Origin: JANQGH01 sp039177555
GTDB lineage: Bacteria > Pseudomonadota > Alphaproteobacteria > DSM-16000 > Inquilinaceae
Assembly: GCA_039177555.1 (NCBI GenBank)
Contig: JBCDFV010000082.1
Span: 1 to 12,220 of the forward strand
Length of the DNA stretch: 12,220 nt
Reading direction: 5' to 3'
This document shows, one piece after another, positions 6,205 to 11,662 of the stretch. The stretch's first letter is position 1. Each line of letters starts with the position of its first letter. The position numbers and the translations under genes are program-made. The notes under the pieces are model-generated. The model was not told where the DNA came from and did no database searches. It worked only from the letters and a program-made list of their open reading frames with translations.

Positions 6205-7196
6205 GCGACGCCCGCTCTCAGGCAGTCATGCATGTGCAGAATGCCGATCGGCCGCTGCTTTGTGTCCACGATGAACAGGCTGGTGATGCCGATATCGTTC
6301 ATCGTCCGCAGGGCTTCCTGTGCCAGCGCGCCGGCGCCGATCGTTCTGGGGTTCGCGGTCATCACGTCGCGAACCGTGCGGCCGAGCAGGTCGGTCGCCA
6401 TGTGGCGCCGCAAATCGCCGTCCGTCAGGATGCCGGCCAATCGGCCGGCACCATCGACCACGCCCACGACACCGAACGTCTTCGCCGTCATTTCCAACAG
6501 CGCGTCGCTGACCTTGTCGTCGGGCCTGGCCAGCGGGACGGCATCGTCCGTGTGCATCAGGTCGCCGACCCGCTTCAGCCGGGCCGCCAGCGCGCCGCCG
6601 GGATGGAAGATGCTGAAATCCTCCGACGAAAAGCCGCGCCGGCGAAGCAAGGCGATAGCCAGCGCATCGCCCAACGCCATCATCATCGTGGTCGACGTGG
6701 TCGGGGCCAGGTTCAGCGGGCAGGCCTCCGCCACCTCCGGCAGCCTCAGCGCGATATTCGCCTGGTCGCCCAGCGGGCTGTCCGGCCGGCCGGTGACGGC
6801 GATCAGCGTTTGGCCGAAGCGCTTGGCAAAGGTGATGATGTTGGCCAGTTCCGACGTGGTGCCGGAATTGGACAGTGCGATCACCAGATCGTCGCGCCCG
6901 ATCATGCCCAGATCGCCATGGCTGGCTTCGGCGGCGTGCAGGAAGTGGGACGGCGTGCCCGTCGAGGCCAAGGTGGCCGCGATCTTGCGGCCGACCAGGC
7001 CGCTTTTGCCGACGCCGGTAACCACCGTGCGGCCCTTGGCGTTGTAGATCGCCTCGACGGCCGCCTCGAACGTGTCGTCGAGCATCGCGGCCACCGCCTG
7101 CAGCGCATCGGCCTCAAGTTGCAGAACCTCGACGCCGGCCTGCCTCGTTTCGCTATGGCTTTCGATCGCGTGCTTGTTGGTGGCGCCAACGGCCAT
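6201..7196 (-). CDS. kdsD: D-arabinose-5-phosphate isomerase (KdsD/KpsF family)
   Basis: A 331-residue enzyme converting D-ribulose-5-phosphate to D-arabinose-5-phosphate, the first step towards Kdo for the lipopolysaccharide core. The SIS sugar isomerase domain (about 35-200) shows GVGKSG (61-66), HAAEASHGDLGMI (87-99), SNSGTTSE (109-116) and FHPGGAL (197-203) with the family histidine at 198. Two CBS domains follow (about 210-268 and 275-331), the second ending with GITSLFIVD...PIGILHMHDCL. The ATG at 7196 has AAGAGGG about 8 bases upstream. It lies 69 bp after the RNase D-like gene and overlaps lptC, heading the Kdo/LPS export block. A KpsF role in capsule synthesis is less likely given the lpt neighbours. 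Confidence 0.96.
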   Translation of the reverse strand: MAVGATNKHAIESHSETRQAGVEVLQLEADALQAVAAMLDDTFEAAVEAIYNAKGRTVVTGVGKSGLVGRKIAATLASTGTPSHFLHAAEASHGDLGMIGRDDLVIALSNSGTTSELANIITFAKRFGQTLIAVTGRPDSPLGDQANIALRLPEVAEACPLNLAPTTSTTMMMALGDALAIALLRRRGFSSEDFSIFHPGGALAARLKRVGDLMHTDDAVPLARPDDKVSDALLEMTAKTFGVVGVVDGAGRLAGILTDGDLRRHMATDLLGRTVRDVMTANPRTIGAGALAQEALRTMNDIGITSLFIVDTKQRPIGILHMHDCLRAGVA

Positions 7197-7246
7197 TAGA
7201 AAACCCTCTTGGACACTGCGGGCGCGGCGGCGTCTTGATCCGCTAG

Positions 7247-7276
7247 ATTATCGAATTTTGACCAATTAGTGGGCAA
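7247..7276 (-). promoter_or_regulatory. Candidate promoter for kdsD-lptCAB-rpoN
   Basis: On the minus strand, TTGCCC (7271-7276) lies 18 bp before GATAAT (7247-7252), which matches TATAAT in five of six positions. The -35 overlaps the last codons of the RNase D-like gene. The predicted start near 7240 leaves about 43 bases before kdsD. The region is clearly AT-rich compared with its surroundings. Confidence 0.45.
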
Positions 7277-7901
7277 ATATGTCCTCTTCGGGCCAGCCTG
7301 CCAGGTCTAAAGCGGCCCGCGTTGGCAAGAAATCAAAGCAAGATTCGGCCAGGTTCAGCCGATCTTCTCGTTCAAGCATTTGTTCCAGGCGCTCTTTCAA
7401 CCGATGGAGATACAGTACGTCGCCGGCGGCGTAGCTCATCTGCTCGCGCGTCAGCGTCTCCGCACCCCAATCGGACGATTGCTGTTGTTTGGAGATGTCG
7501 ACATCGATCAGGTCCCGGCAAAGGTCGCGCAGGCCGTGCCGGTCGGTAAAGGTGCGCACCAGCTTCGACGCGATCTTGGTACACCAGACCGGCCGGCAAT
7601 CGACGCCCAGATAGGCCTTCAGCACCGCGAGATCGAACCGGGCGAAATGAAACAGCTTCAGCCGCTCGGCATCGCCCAAGAGACGGACGAGGTTTGGGGC
7701 GGCGTAGCTGTCCTGGCGCAGCTGCACCAGATGGGCCGCGCCGTCGCCGGCCGAAAGCTGCACCACGCACAAACGGTCGCGACCGGGGCGCAGGCCCATG
7801 GTTTCGGTATCGACGGCCACGACCGGGCCGAGATCCAAATCGTCGGGCAAATCGCCGACATGCAAGTTGATCGTACCGGATTGGGTCATCGCTGCTGCCA
7901 C
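7266..7901 (-). CDS. RNase D-like 3'-5' exonuclease, short form without HRDC domain
   Basis: A 211-residue DEDDy-type exonuclease. Exo I is VDTETMGL with Asp31 and Glu33, Exo II is FHFARFDLAVL with Asp90, and Exo III is YAAGDVLYLH with Tyr157 and Asp161. These residues bind the two metal ions that cut nucleotides from RNA 3' ends. The RHGLRDLCRDLIDVDISKQQQSSDW segment is typical of RNase D. E. coli RNase D has about 375 residues with two HRDC domains; this is only the nuclease domain, the common short alphaproteobacterial form. GTG at 7901 is preferred to the in-frame ATG four codons later because GAGGG lies 4 bases before it. It sits between tRNA-Leu and kdsD; a tRNA-processing role is suggested by family only. 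Confidence 0.93.
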   Translation of the reverse strand: MAAAMTQSGTINLHVGDLPDDLDLGPVVAVDTETMGLRPGRDRLCVVQLSAGDGAAHLVQLRQDSYAAPNLVRLLGDAERLKLFHFARFDLAVLKAYLGVDCRPVWCTKIASKLVRTFTDRHGLRDLCRDLIDVDISKQQQSSDWGAETLTREQMSYAAGDVLYLHRLKERLEQMLEREDRLNLAESCFDFLPTRAALDLAGWPEEDIFAH

Positions 7902-7940
7902 GTTTCCCTCGCCTGTGGTGCCAACGCCTTAATAGGCAAC

Positions 7941-7960
7941 GCCCGCCGGTTCAGGCGGGT
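7941..7960 (-). terminator. Hairpin downstream of tRNA-Leu, candidate weak terminator
   Basis: CCCGCC (7942-7947) and GGCGGG (7954-7959) form a perfect 6-bp stem with a 6-base loop, extended by a G-T pair. It lies 29 bases beyond the tRNA 3' end and 40 bases before the exonuclease start. No T-run follows on the minus strand, so partial read-through into the exonuclease gene is plausible. It could also simply guide tRNA 3' processing. Confidence 0.35.
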
Positions 7961-7988
7961 ATTGAAGGGGGTGCGGCTGCGAAGAGGA

Positions 7989-8075
7989 TGGTGCCCAGAA
8001 GAAGACTCGAACTTCCACGACCTTGCGGTCACAGGTACCTGAAACCTGCGCGTCTACCAATTCCGCCATCTGGGC
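7989..8075 (-). tRNA. tRNA-Leu (anticodon CAG)
   Basis: The minus strand folds as a class II tRNA of 87 bases. The 7-bp acceptor stem GCCCAGA (8069-8075) pairs with TCTGGGC, followed by discriminator A and an encoded CCA ending at 7989. The D-arm carries GGCGG-AATTGGTAGAC. The anticodon stem CAGGT/ACCTG encloses loop TTCAGGT, giving anticodon CAG that reads CUG, a common leucine codon in GC-rich genomes. A long variable arm (GTGACC-GCAA-GGTCGTG region) marks it as Leu type. The T-arm GAAGTTCGAGTCTTC is regular. All stems are intact, so it looks functional. Its promoter lies directly upstream. Confidence 0.97.
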
Positions 8076-8095
8076 TTCGCATCGTAAGGGCACGA

Positions 8096-8124
8096 TACGT
8101 ATTCACCTGGCCCCGGCTTGTCAA
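8096..8124 (-). promoter_or_regulatory. Promoter of tRNA-Leu
   Basis: On the minus strand a perfect TTGACA (8119-8124) is followed after 17 bp by TACGTA (8096-8101), a poor -10 match at the right distance. The implied start near 8089 is about 14 bases upstream of the mature tRNA 5' end. Confidence 0.55.
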
Positions 8125-8225
8125 CCGCCGCACGGGCGCTGGCGTGACGTTGATGCGCGTCACATGCACGGGTATCTGGGGCGGTTATCTGGGACGGGCG
8201 TCTGGCGAAATGCCGTGCGCTTCGA

Positions 8226-8231
8226 TATAAG
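8226..8231 (+). promoter_or_regulatory. Possible -10 element for the NDUFA9-like gene
   Basis: TATAAG matches the -10 consensus in five of six positions and lies about 60 bases before the start codon. The hexamer 17 bp upstream (TGGCGA, 8203-8208) is a poor -35, so this is weak evidence on its own. Confidence 0.25.
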
Positions 8232-8290
8232 CGGCGAAGCAACCGTCGATCCTCGCCGATCGGCAAAGCCATTCGAAGAGGGCGTCTGCC

Positions 8291-9277
8291 ATGGCCTACC
8301 GCGCCGATGTGCCAAAAACCGTGACGGTGGTGGGAGGGTCCGGCTTCATCGGCCGCTACATCGTGCATGATCTCGCCCAGCGCGGCTGGCGCGTGCGCGT
8401 TGCCGTGCGCAATACCGACCGGGCGTTGTTCCTGCGGCCGATGGGCGGTGTTGGCCAGATCGTGCCGATCTTCTGCAACATCCGCGACGATGCCTCGGTG
8501 GCTGCATCGGTCGCTGGATCGGATATCGTGATCAACCTGGTCGGCCTGCTCTACGAACGCGGCCGCCAGACCTTTGCCGCCGCCCATTCCGAGGGGGCGC
8601 CGCGCGTCGCACGCCTGGCCAAAGAGGCGGGCGTCGGCCGTATGATCCATGTTTCCGCGGTCGGCGCGCTCAGGACCTCGCCCTCGAAATACGCCAAGAC
8701 CAAGGCCGAGGCCGAGGAAGGCGTGCTGGCGGCGTTTCCCGAGGCGACGATCCTGCGGCCCTCAATCGTGTTCGGGTCCGAGGACGGGTTCTTCAACCTG
8801 TTCGCGCGGCTGTCGCGCTACGCGCCGGCGCTGCCGCTGATCGGTGGCGGCAAAACCCGGTTCCAGCCGGTCTATGTCGGCGACGTTGCGGCCGCCGTGA
8901 TGGCTTGTCTGGACGATCCGAAGACCGAAGGGCAGACGTTCGAGCTTGGCGGCCCGAAGGTCTACAGCTTCAAGGAACTGATGGCCCTGATCCTGAAGGA
9001 AACGCGGCGCAAACGGGCCCTGGTCTCGGTGCCCTGGGCGATCGCGAAGCTGCAAGGCACGTTCCTCGGTATGATGCCCAAGCCGCTGCTGACCCGCGAC
9101 CAGGTCGTGCTGCTGCAGTCCGACAATGTGGTCGCTGAAGACGCCAAGACCCTGGCCGATCTCGGCATCGAGGCGACGCCGGTCGAAACGATCGTGCCGA
9201 CCTATCTGGATAAGTACCGGGTCGGTGGGCGTTATGCGACCAGCGGTCTGGCGTCGGACAACGGGTCGGGCGCCTAA
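8291..9277 (+). CDS. NDUFA9-like atypical short-chain dehydrogenase/epimerase family protein
   Basis: A 328-residue NAD(P)-binding Rossmann-fold protein of the extended/atypical SDR superfamily. The nucleotide-binding loop is GGSGFIG (15-21) after a short beta-strand (VTVV). HVSAVGAL (120-127) and Tyr134-x-x-x-Lys138 (YAKTK) occupy the SDR active-site positions. LRPSIVFG and RFQPVYVGDVAAAV are typical of the complex I NDUFA9 subunit group found widely in alphaproteobacteria. In mitochondria NDUFA9 is an accessory NADPH-binding subunit of complex I; in bacteria the role is unproven. The ATG at 8291 has GAGGG 8 bases upstream. No nuo gene is nearby, so a complex I link rests on family resemblance. 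A small membrane protein gene follows after 27 bp. Confidence 0.85.
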   Translation: MAYRADVPKTVTVVGGSGFIGRYIVHDLAQRGWRVRVAVRNTDRALFLRPMGGVGQIVPIFCNIRDDASVAASVAGSDIVINLVGLLYERGRQTFAAAHSEGAPRVARLAKEAGVGRMIHVSAVGALRTSPSKYAKTKAEAEEGVLAAFPEATILRPSIVFGSEDGFFNLFARLSRYAPALPLIGGGKTRFQPVYVGDVAAAVMACLDDPKTEGQTFELGGPKVYSFKELMALILKETRRKRALVSVPWAIAKLQGTFLGMMPKPLLTRDQVVLLQSDNVVAEDAKTLADLGIEATPVETIVPTYLDKYRVGGRYATSGLASDNGSGA

Positions 9278-9304
9278 GAACTCACGCGAACGAGGGATCG
9301 ACGC

Positions 9305-9526
9305 ATGCGCGGGTTAAGCTGGGGCATCGCGGCCATCTGGAGCCTGATTTGCTGGGGCGGCTATGGCGTCGTCAGCCTGATCGCCTGGATCTTGACGACG
9401 ATCGGGCTGACCTCCGTGCCCATCCTGGGCTGGCTGATCAGCTTCATTCTGGGTTTGGGCGTGTGGATCATCGTCGCGGTCTGGCTGATCGGCCTGGCGT
9501 TTATCCTACTGGTGCGTCGGGCGTAA
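9305..9526 (+). CDS. Small hypothetical membrane protein
   Basis: A 73-residue, very hydrophobic, Gly/Trp/Ile-rich protein that I do not recognise. There are probably two membrane helices (about 5-32 and 38-69), separated by a short turn around TSVP, and a basic C-terminal RR. The only charges are Arg2 and the terminal arginines, which would put both ends in the cytoplasm by the positive-inside rule. The ATG at 9305 has GAGGG 8 bases upstream and lies 27 bp after the NDUFA9-like gene, so the two are probably co-transcribed. Its last 26 bp overlap the end of the opposite-strand esterase gene. The good ribosome binding site and membrane-like composition argue that it is real. Confidence 0.7.
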   Translation: MRGLSWGIAAIWSLICWGGYGVVSLIAWILTTIGLTSVPILGWLISFILGLGVWIIVAVWLIGLAFILLVRRA

Positions 9527-10526
9527 GGGCCTTGGCCAGGAAGGGCAGGCTTTCGTCCATCCGGTAATCGATGCTGGAATGGGTGCCGTCGAATTCCTGG
9601 TATTCGTGGTCGATGCCTAGATCGTTCAGCCTGCGGTGCATGCGCCGTGCGCCGTAGAGCAGGTTGTACTGGTCACGCGTGCCGCAATCGATGAACAGGG
9701 CCTTCAGCGCCTTTAGCTTGTCGGCATGGCGGTCGACCATGGCCAGCGGGTCCCAGGCCAGATGGTTGGCCCAGCGATCCTGGATGAACTCGCACGTGTC
9801 GAGGGTCACCGGCAGGCGAATGCCCAGGAAGGCGTCCGGGTCGGGGTCGTACGTCGCCGCCATGGCCAGCACCATCAGGGCGTGAATGTCATCGCCGGAC
9901 GGGTTCTGGTTTTCCTCCAACGCCGTCATGAACGCCTCGATCGAGCCATGCTTGGCGACGGCGCGCACGGTGTTGGGCATATCCGCCGCGAACAGCAGGT
10001 CAAAGCCCATATCGCCGGAATGGCAGGCCGCGGCGGCCCAGAACGTGCCGCCATGGCGCAGCGCATGCACGATCGCGCCATAGCCGCCCGAGCTTTTGCC
10101 GAACACGCCGCGCCGATCTTGCCCGCCACAGCCGTACTCGCCCTCCACCAGCGGCACGGCCTCTTGCAGCAGATAGTCCTCCCACGGACCCATCGCGATG
10201 GAGTTGATGTACTGATTGCCGCCCAGACGGGTGAAACAGTCCGGGAAGGCGACGACGACCGGCGGCATCTTCTCCTCCGCGATCAGCCGGTCCAGCCGCT
10301 GGGGCACGTTTTCGGAGAAGTTCTTCCAGTTCGTATGGCCGTACCCGCTGCCGGTAAAGCCCACCAGGTCGACGAGCAGGGGCAGCCCGGCCCCGTCATG
10401 CCCCGCCGGCACGTAGACATCGATGCCGCGCCGTGCCGGATCGCCCAGCATGTTGGCGCCCAGAAGCGTGCTGTCGCACCACAGCCGATGGACGGTTCCG
10501 GTCGGTAGGTCGTGACGGTGGCGCAT
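9501..10526 (-). CDS. Alpha/beta-hydrolase esterase (PF00756-type, esterase D-like)
   Basis: A 341-residue alpha/beta hydrolase. The nucleophile elbow is GKSSG (143-147) with Ser145, in VFGKSSGGYGAIVHAL. The likely acid is in LFIDCGTRD (Asp280 or Asp285) and the likely histidine is His316 in FDGTHSSIDYR. The N-terminal strands (IDVYVPAG, LPLLVDLVGFTGSG) and VVVAFPDCFT match the putative esterase family that includes S-formylglutathione hydrolase and enterochelin esterase-type enzymes. The substrate is unknown, and there is no signal peptide. I chose the ATG at 10526 because CAGGAG lies 7 bases upstream. The frame stays open far upstream, but there it only shadows uppP. The gene starts 20 bp after uppP, probably as one transcript, and its end overlaps a convergent small gene. 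Confidence 0.87.
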   Translation of the reverse strand: MRHRHDLPTGTVHRLWCDSTLLGANMLGDPARRGIDVYVPAGHDGAGLPLLVDLVGFTGSGYGHTNWKNFSENVPQRLDRLIAEEKMPPVVVAFPDCFTRLGGNQYINSIAMGPWEDYLLQEAVPLVEGEYGCGGQDRRGVFGKSSGGYGAIVHALRHGGTFWAAAACHSGDMGFDLLFAADMPNTVRAVAKHGSIEAFMTALEENQNPSGDDIHALMVLAMAATYDPDPDAFLGIRLPVTLDTCEFIQDRWANHLAWDPLAMVDRHADKLKALKALFIDCGTRDQYNLLYGARRMHRRLNDLGIDHEYQEFDGTHSSIDYRMDESLPFLAKALTPDAPVG

Positions 10527-10546
10527 TGCCGGACTCCTGACGTCGC

Positions 10547-11344
10547 TTAGGCGTAGATGAGATAGAGGAGAAGCAGGCCGAGGGCCACGCGGTAGACCAC
10601 GAAGGGCGTGAAGCTGGCCCGCTTCAGCCAGGCCATCATGGCGGCAATGGCGATCAGCGCGGCGACGAAGGCCAGCGCCCCGGCGATCAGCGCGTCGAGG
10701 GTCAGCCGGGTGTCGCCGGCACGTGCCAGATCGACGCCCGCCAGCGTTCCGGCGCCCAAAATGGCCGGAATGGACAGCAGGAGCCCGAAGCGCGCCGCCT
10801 CGCGCCGTTGCAGTCCCAGAACCCGGCCGGCCGTCATCGTGATGCCCGACCGGCTGGTGCCCGGGATCAGGGCGAGACACTGGGCCAGGCCGACGAACAG
10901 CGCGCCGCCATAGCTCATCTCGCCGACCCGCCCTGTCGCCGGAAACAGACGATCGGCGGCGCCCAGCAGGATGCCGAACCCGATGGTGGCCCAGGCGATG
11001 ATCTCGACATTGCGAAAGATGTCCGGCCCAAAGCGATGCAGCGCCGCGCCGGCGATGACCACGGGGATCGAGGCAACGATGACCTGCGCCGCCAGACGCG
11101 CCCCTTCCCGGCGACGGCCGCTGAGCAGGCCGACAAGGCCCACGATCATGTCGACGACATCGCGCCGGAAATAGATCAGGACCGCCAGCAAGGTGCCGAC
11201 ATGAACGGCGACATCGATCAGCAAGCCCTGATCGTCCCAGCCGGTGAAGTAGGGCACCAGCACCAGATGGGCGCTGGAGCTGATCGGCAGGAATTCCGTG
11301 ATCCCTTGGACCAGCGCGAGAACAAGAAGTTGTAGCAGCGGCAA
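10547..11344 (-). CDS. uppP: Undecaprenyl-diphosphatase (UppP/BacA family)
   Basis: A 265-residue polytopic inner-membrane phosphatase that dephosphorylates undecaprenyl pyrophosphate, recycling the lipid carrier for peptidoglycan and O-antigen; the family can confer bacitracin resistance. The first signature is ALVQGITEFLPISSSAHL (10-27) and the second is IPGTSRSGITMTAGR (160-174); both line the active site. Several further hydrophobic helices follow to the end. The start is a TTG at 11342-11344: an in-frame TGA lies only three codons upstream, and the family N-terminus begins about here. The ribosome binding site is weak (GGATGA). A -10-like CTATAT is about 30 bases upstream. The esterase gene follows after 20 bp. 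Confidence 0.95.
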   Translation of the reverse strand: MPLLQLLVLALVQGITEFLPISSSAHLVLVPYFTGWDDQGLLIDVAVHVGTLLAVLIYFRRDVVDMIVGLVGLLSGRRREGARLAAQVIVASIPVVIAGAALHRFGPDIFRNVEIIAWATIGFGILLGAADRLFPATGRVGEMSYGGALFVGLAQCLALIPGTSRSGITMTAGRVLGLQRREAARFGLLLSIPAILGAGTLAGVDLARAGDTRLTLDALIAGALAFVAALIAIAAMMAWLKRASFTPFVVYRVALGLLLLYLIYA

Positions 11345-11374
11345 GGGTGGTCATCCGATCACGGGCGGGATCGA

Positions 11375-11382
11375 CTATATAG
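11375..11382 (-). promoter_or_regulatory. Candidate -10 element of uppP
   Basis: CTATATAG reads the same on both strands and fits the AT-rich -10 of alphaproteobacterial housekeeping promoters. It would start transcription about 25 bases before the uppP TTG. No convincing -35 is found 16-19 bp upstream. Confidence 0.35.
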
Positions 11383-11505
11383 CATCTCGGCAAGTCGACG
11401 GACCACTAGGGATAGAAGACAACGGCCGACGGTAGATAGTCCCCATTCGGACCTAACTGGACAATGATCGACTGTCGCGCCGTCGGGGCGATATCGTTGG
11501 TGCGC

Positions 11506-11534
11506 CATATAAGTCAGTATTTCTGACATATATG
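11506..11534. repeat. AT-rich 12-bp inverted repeat, possible operator upstream of gltD
   Basis: CATATAAGTCAG (11506-11517) and CTGACATATATG (11523-11534) are inverted copies with a single A-A mismatch, separated by TATTT. The 29-bp dyad stands out as AT-rich in a GC-rich genome and lies about 130 bp before gltD. It contains TATAAG (11508-11513), a possible -10 on the + strand. It could be a regulator-binding site over the promoter or a hairpin in the leader. Confidence 0.5.
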
Positions 11535-11582
11535 ATCGATTCCGCTGGCGTTTTCGGTCGAGGCCGTCTAATAATCGTTGCG

Positions 11583-11614
11583 AACCCCGCCTGGCACCCC
11601 TGCCGGCGGGGTTT
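11583..11614 (+). terminator. Strong hairpin with short T-run in the gltD leader (terminator or attenuator)
   Basis: AACCCCGCC (11583-11591) pairs perfectly with GGCGGGGTT (11605-11613). Inside, GGCA (11593-11596) pairs with TGCC (11601-11604) around a CCCC loop with one bulged T. The stem is followed by T and GTC, giving only a three-T run. No + strand gene lies upstream within the window, so it cannot simply end a preceding + gene here. It lies 49 bases before gltD, where it might attenuate that gene. It could also stop an unseen small transcript. Confidence 0.5.
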
Positions 11615-11662
11615 GTCAGCAGCGGCCGATCAGACGATCGATACCGGGGACGGAGCGACGCC

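Larger units (their letters stand above)
11345..11662. other. Divergent intergenic region between uppP and gltD
   Basis: This 318-bp region must hold the promoters of both flanking genes. Seen from left to right: an AT-rich -10-like element for uppP (11375-11382), an AT-rich near-palindrome (11506-11534), a strong hairpin (11583-11613), and the gltD ribosome binding site (GGAG at 11652-11655). A 44-codon open frame (11532-11666) overlaps the gltD start. I see no RNA gene and no confident protein gene in it. Confidence 0.7.

Noticed and set aside
5242..7047. 601-codon open frame on + opposite lptA, lptC and kdsD
   Set aside because: Antisense to well-supported genes, with low-complexity Ser/Arg/Pro-rich composition and no ribosome binding site. 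Long stop-free antisense frames are normal at this G+C content.
6228..7199. 323-codon open frame on + exactly opposite kdsD
   Set aside because: It mirrors kdsD codon positions and encodes an Arg/Gln/His-rich product with no family features.
8054..8650. 198-codon minus-strand frame across the tRNA and the start of the NDUFA9-like gene
   Set aside because: It overlaps both a well-folded tRNA and a well-supported gene and has no family features.
10527..11393. Upstream extension of the esterase frame making a 630-residue protein across uppP
   Set aside because: The extra part is a shadow of uppP in another frame. The ATG at 10526 has its own good ribosome binding site and starts the recognisable hydrolase.
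11464..11526. 20-codon ORF upstream of gltD as a leader peptide
   Set aside because: It has no clear ribosome binding site and no run of Glu, Gln or other informative codons; its end in the palindrome looks accidental.
11592..11606. TGGCAC in the gltD leader as a sigma-54 -24 element
   Set aside because: The GG is not followed by GC after 10 bases, and the sequence is explained by the loop of the hairpin.
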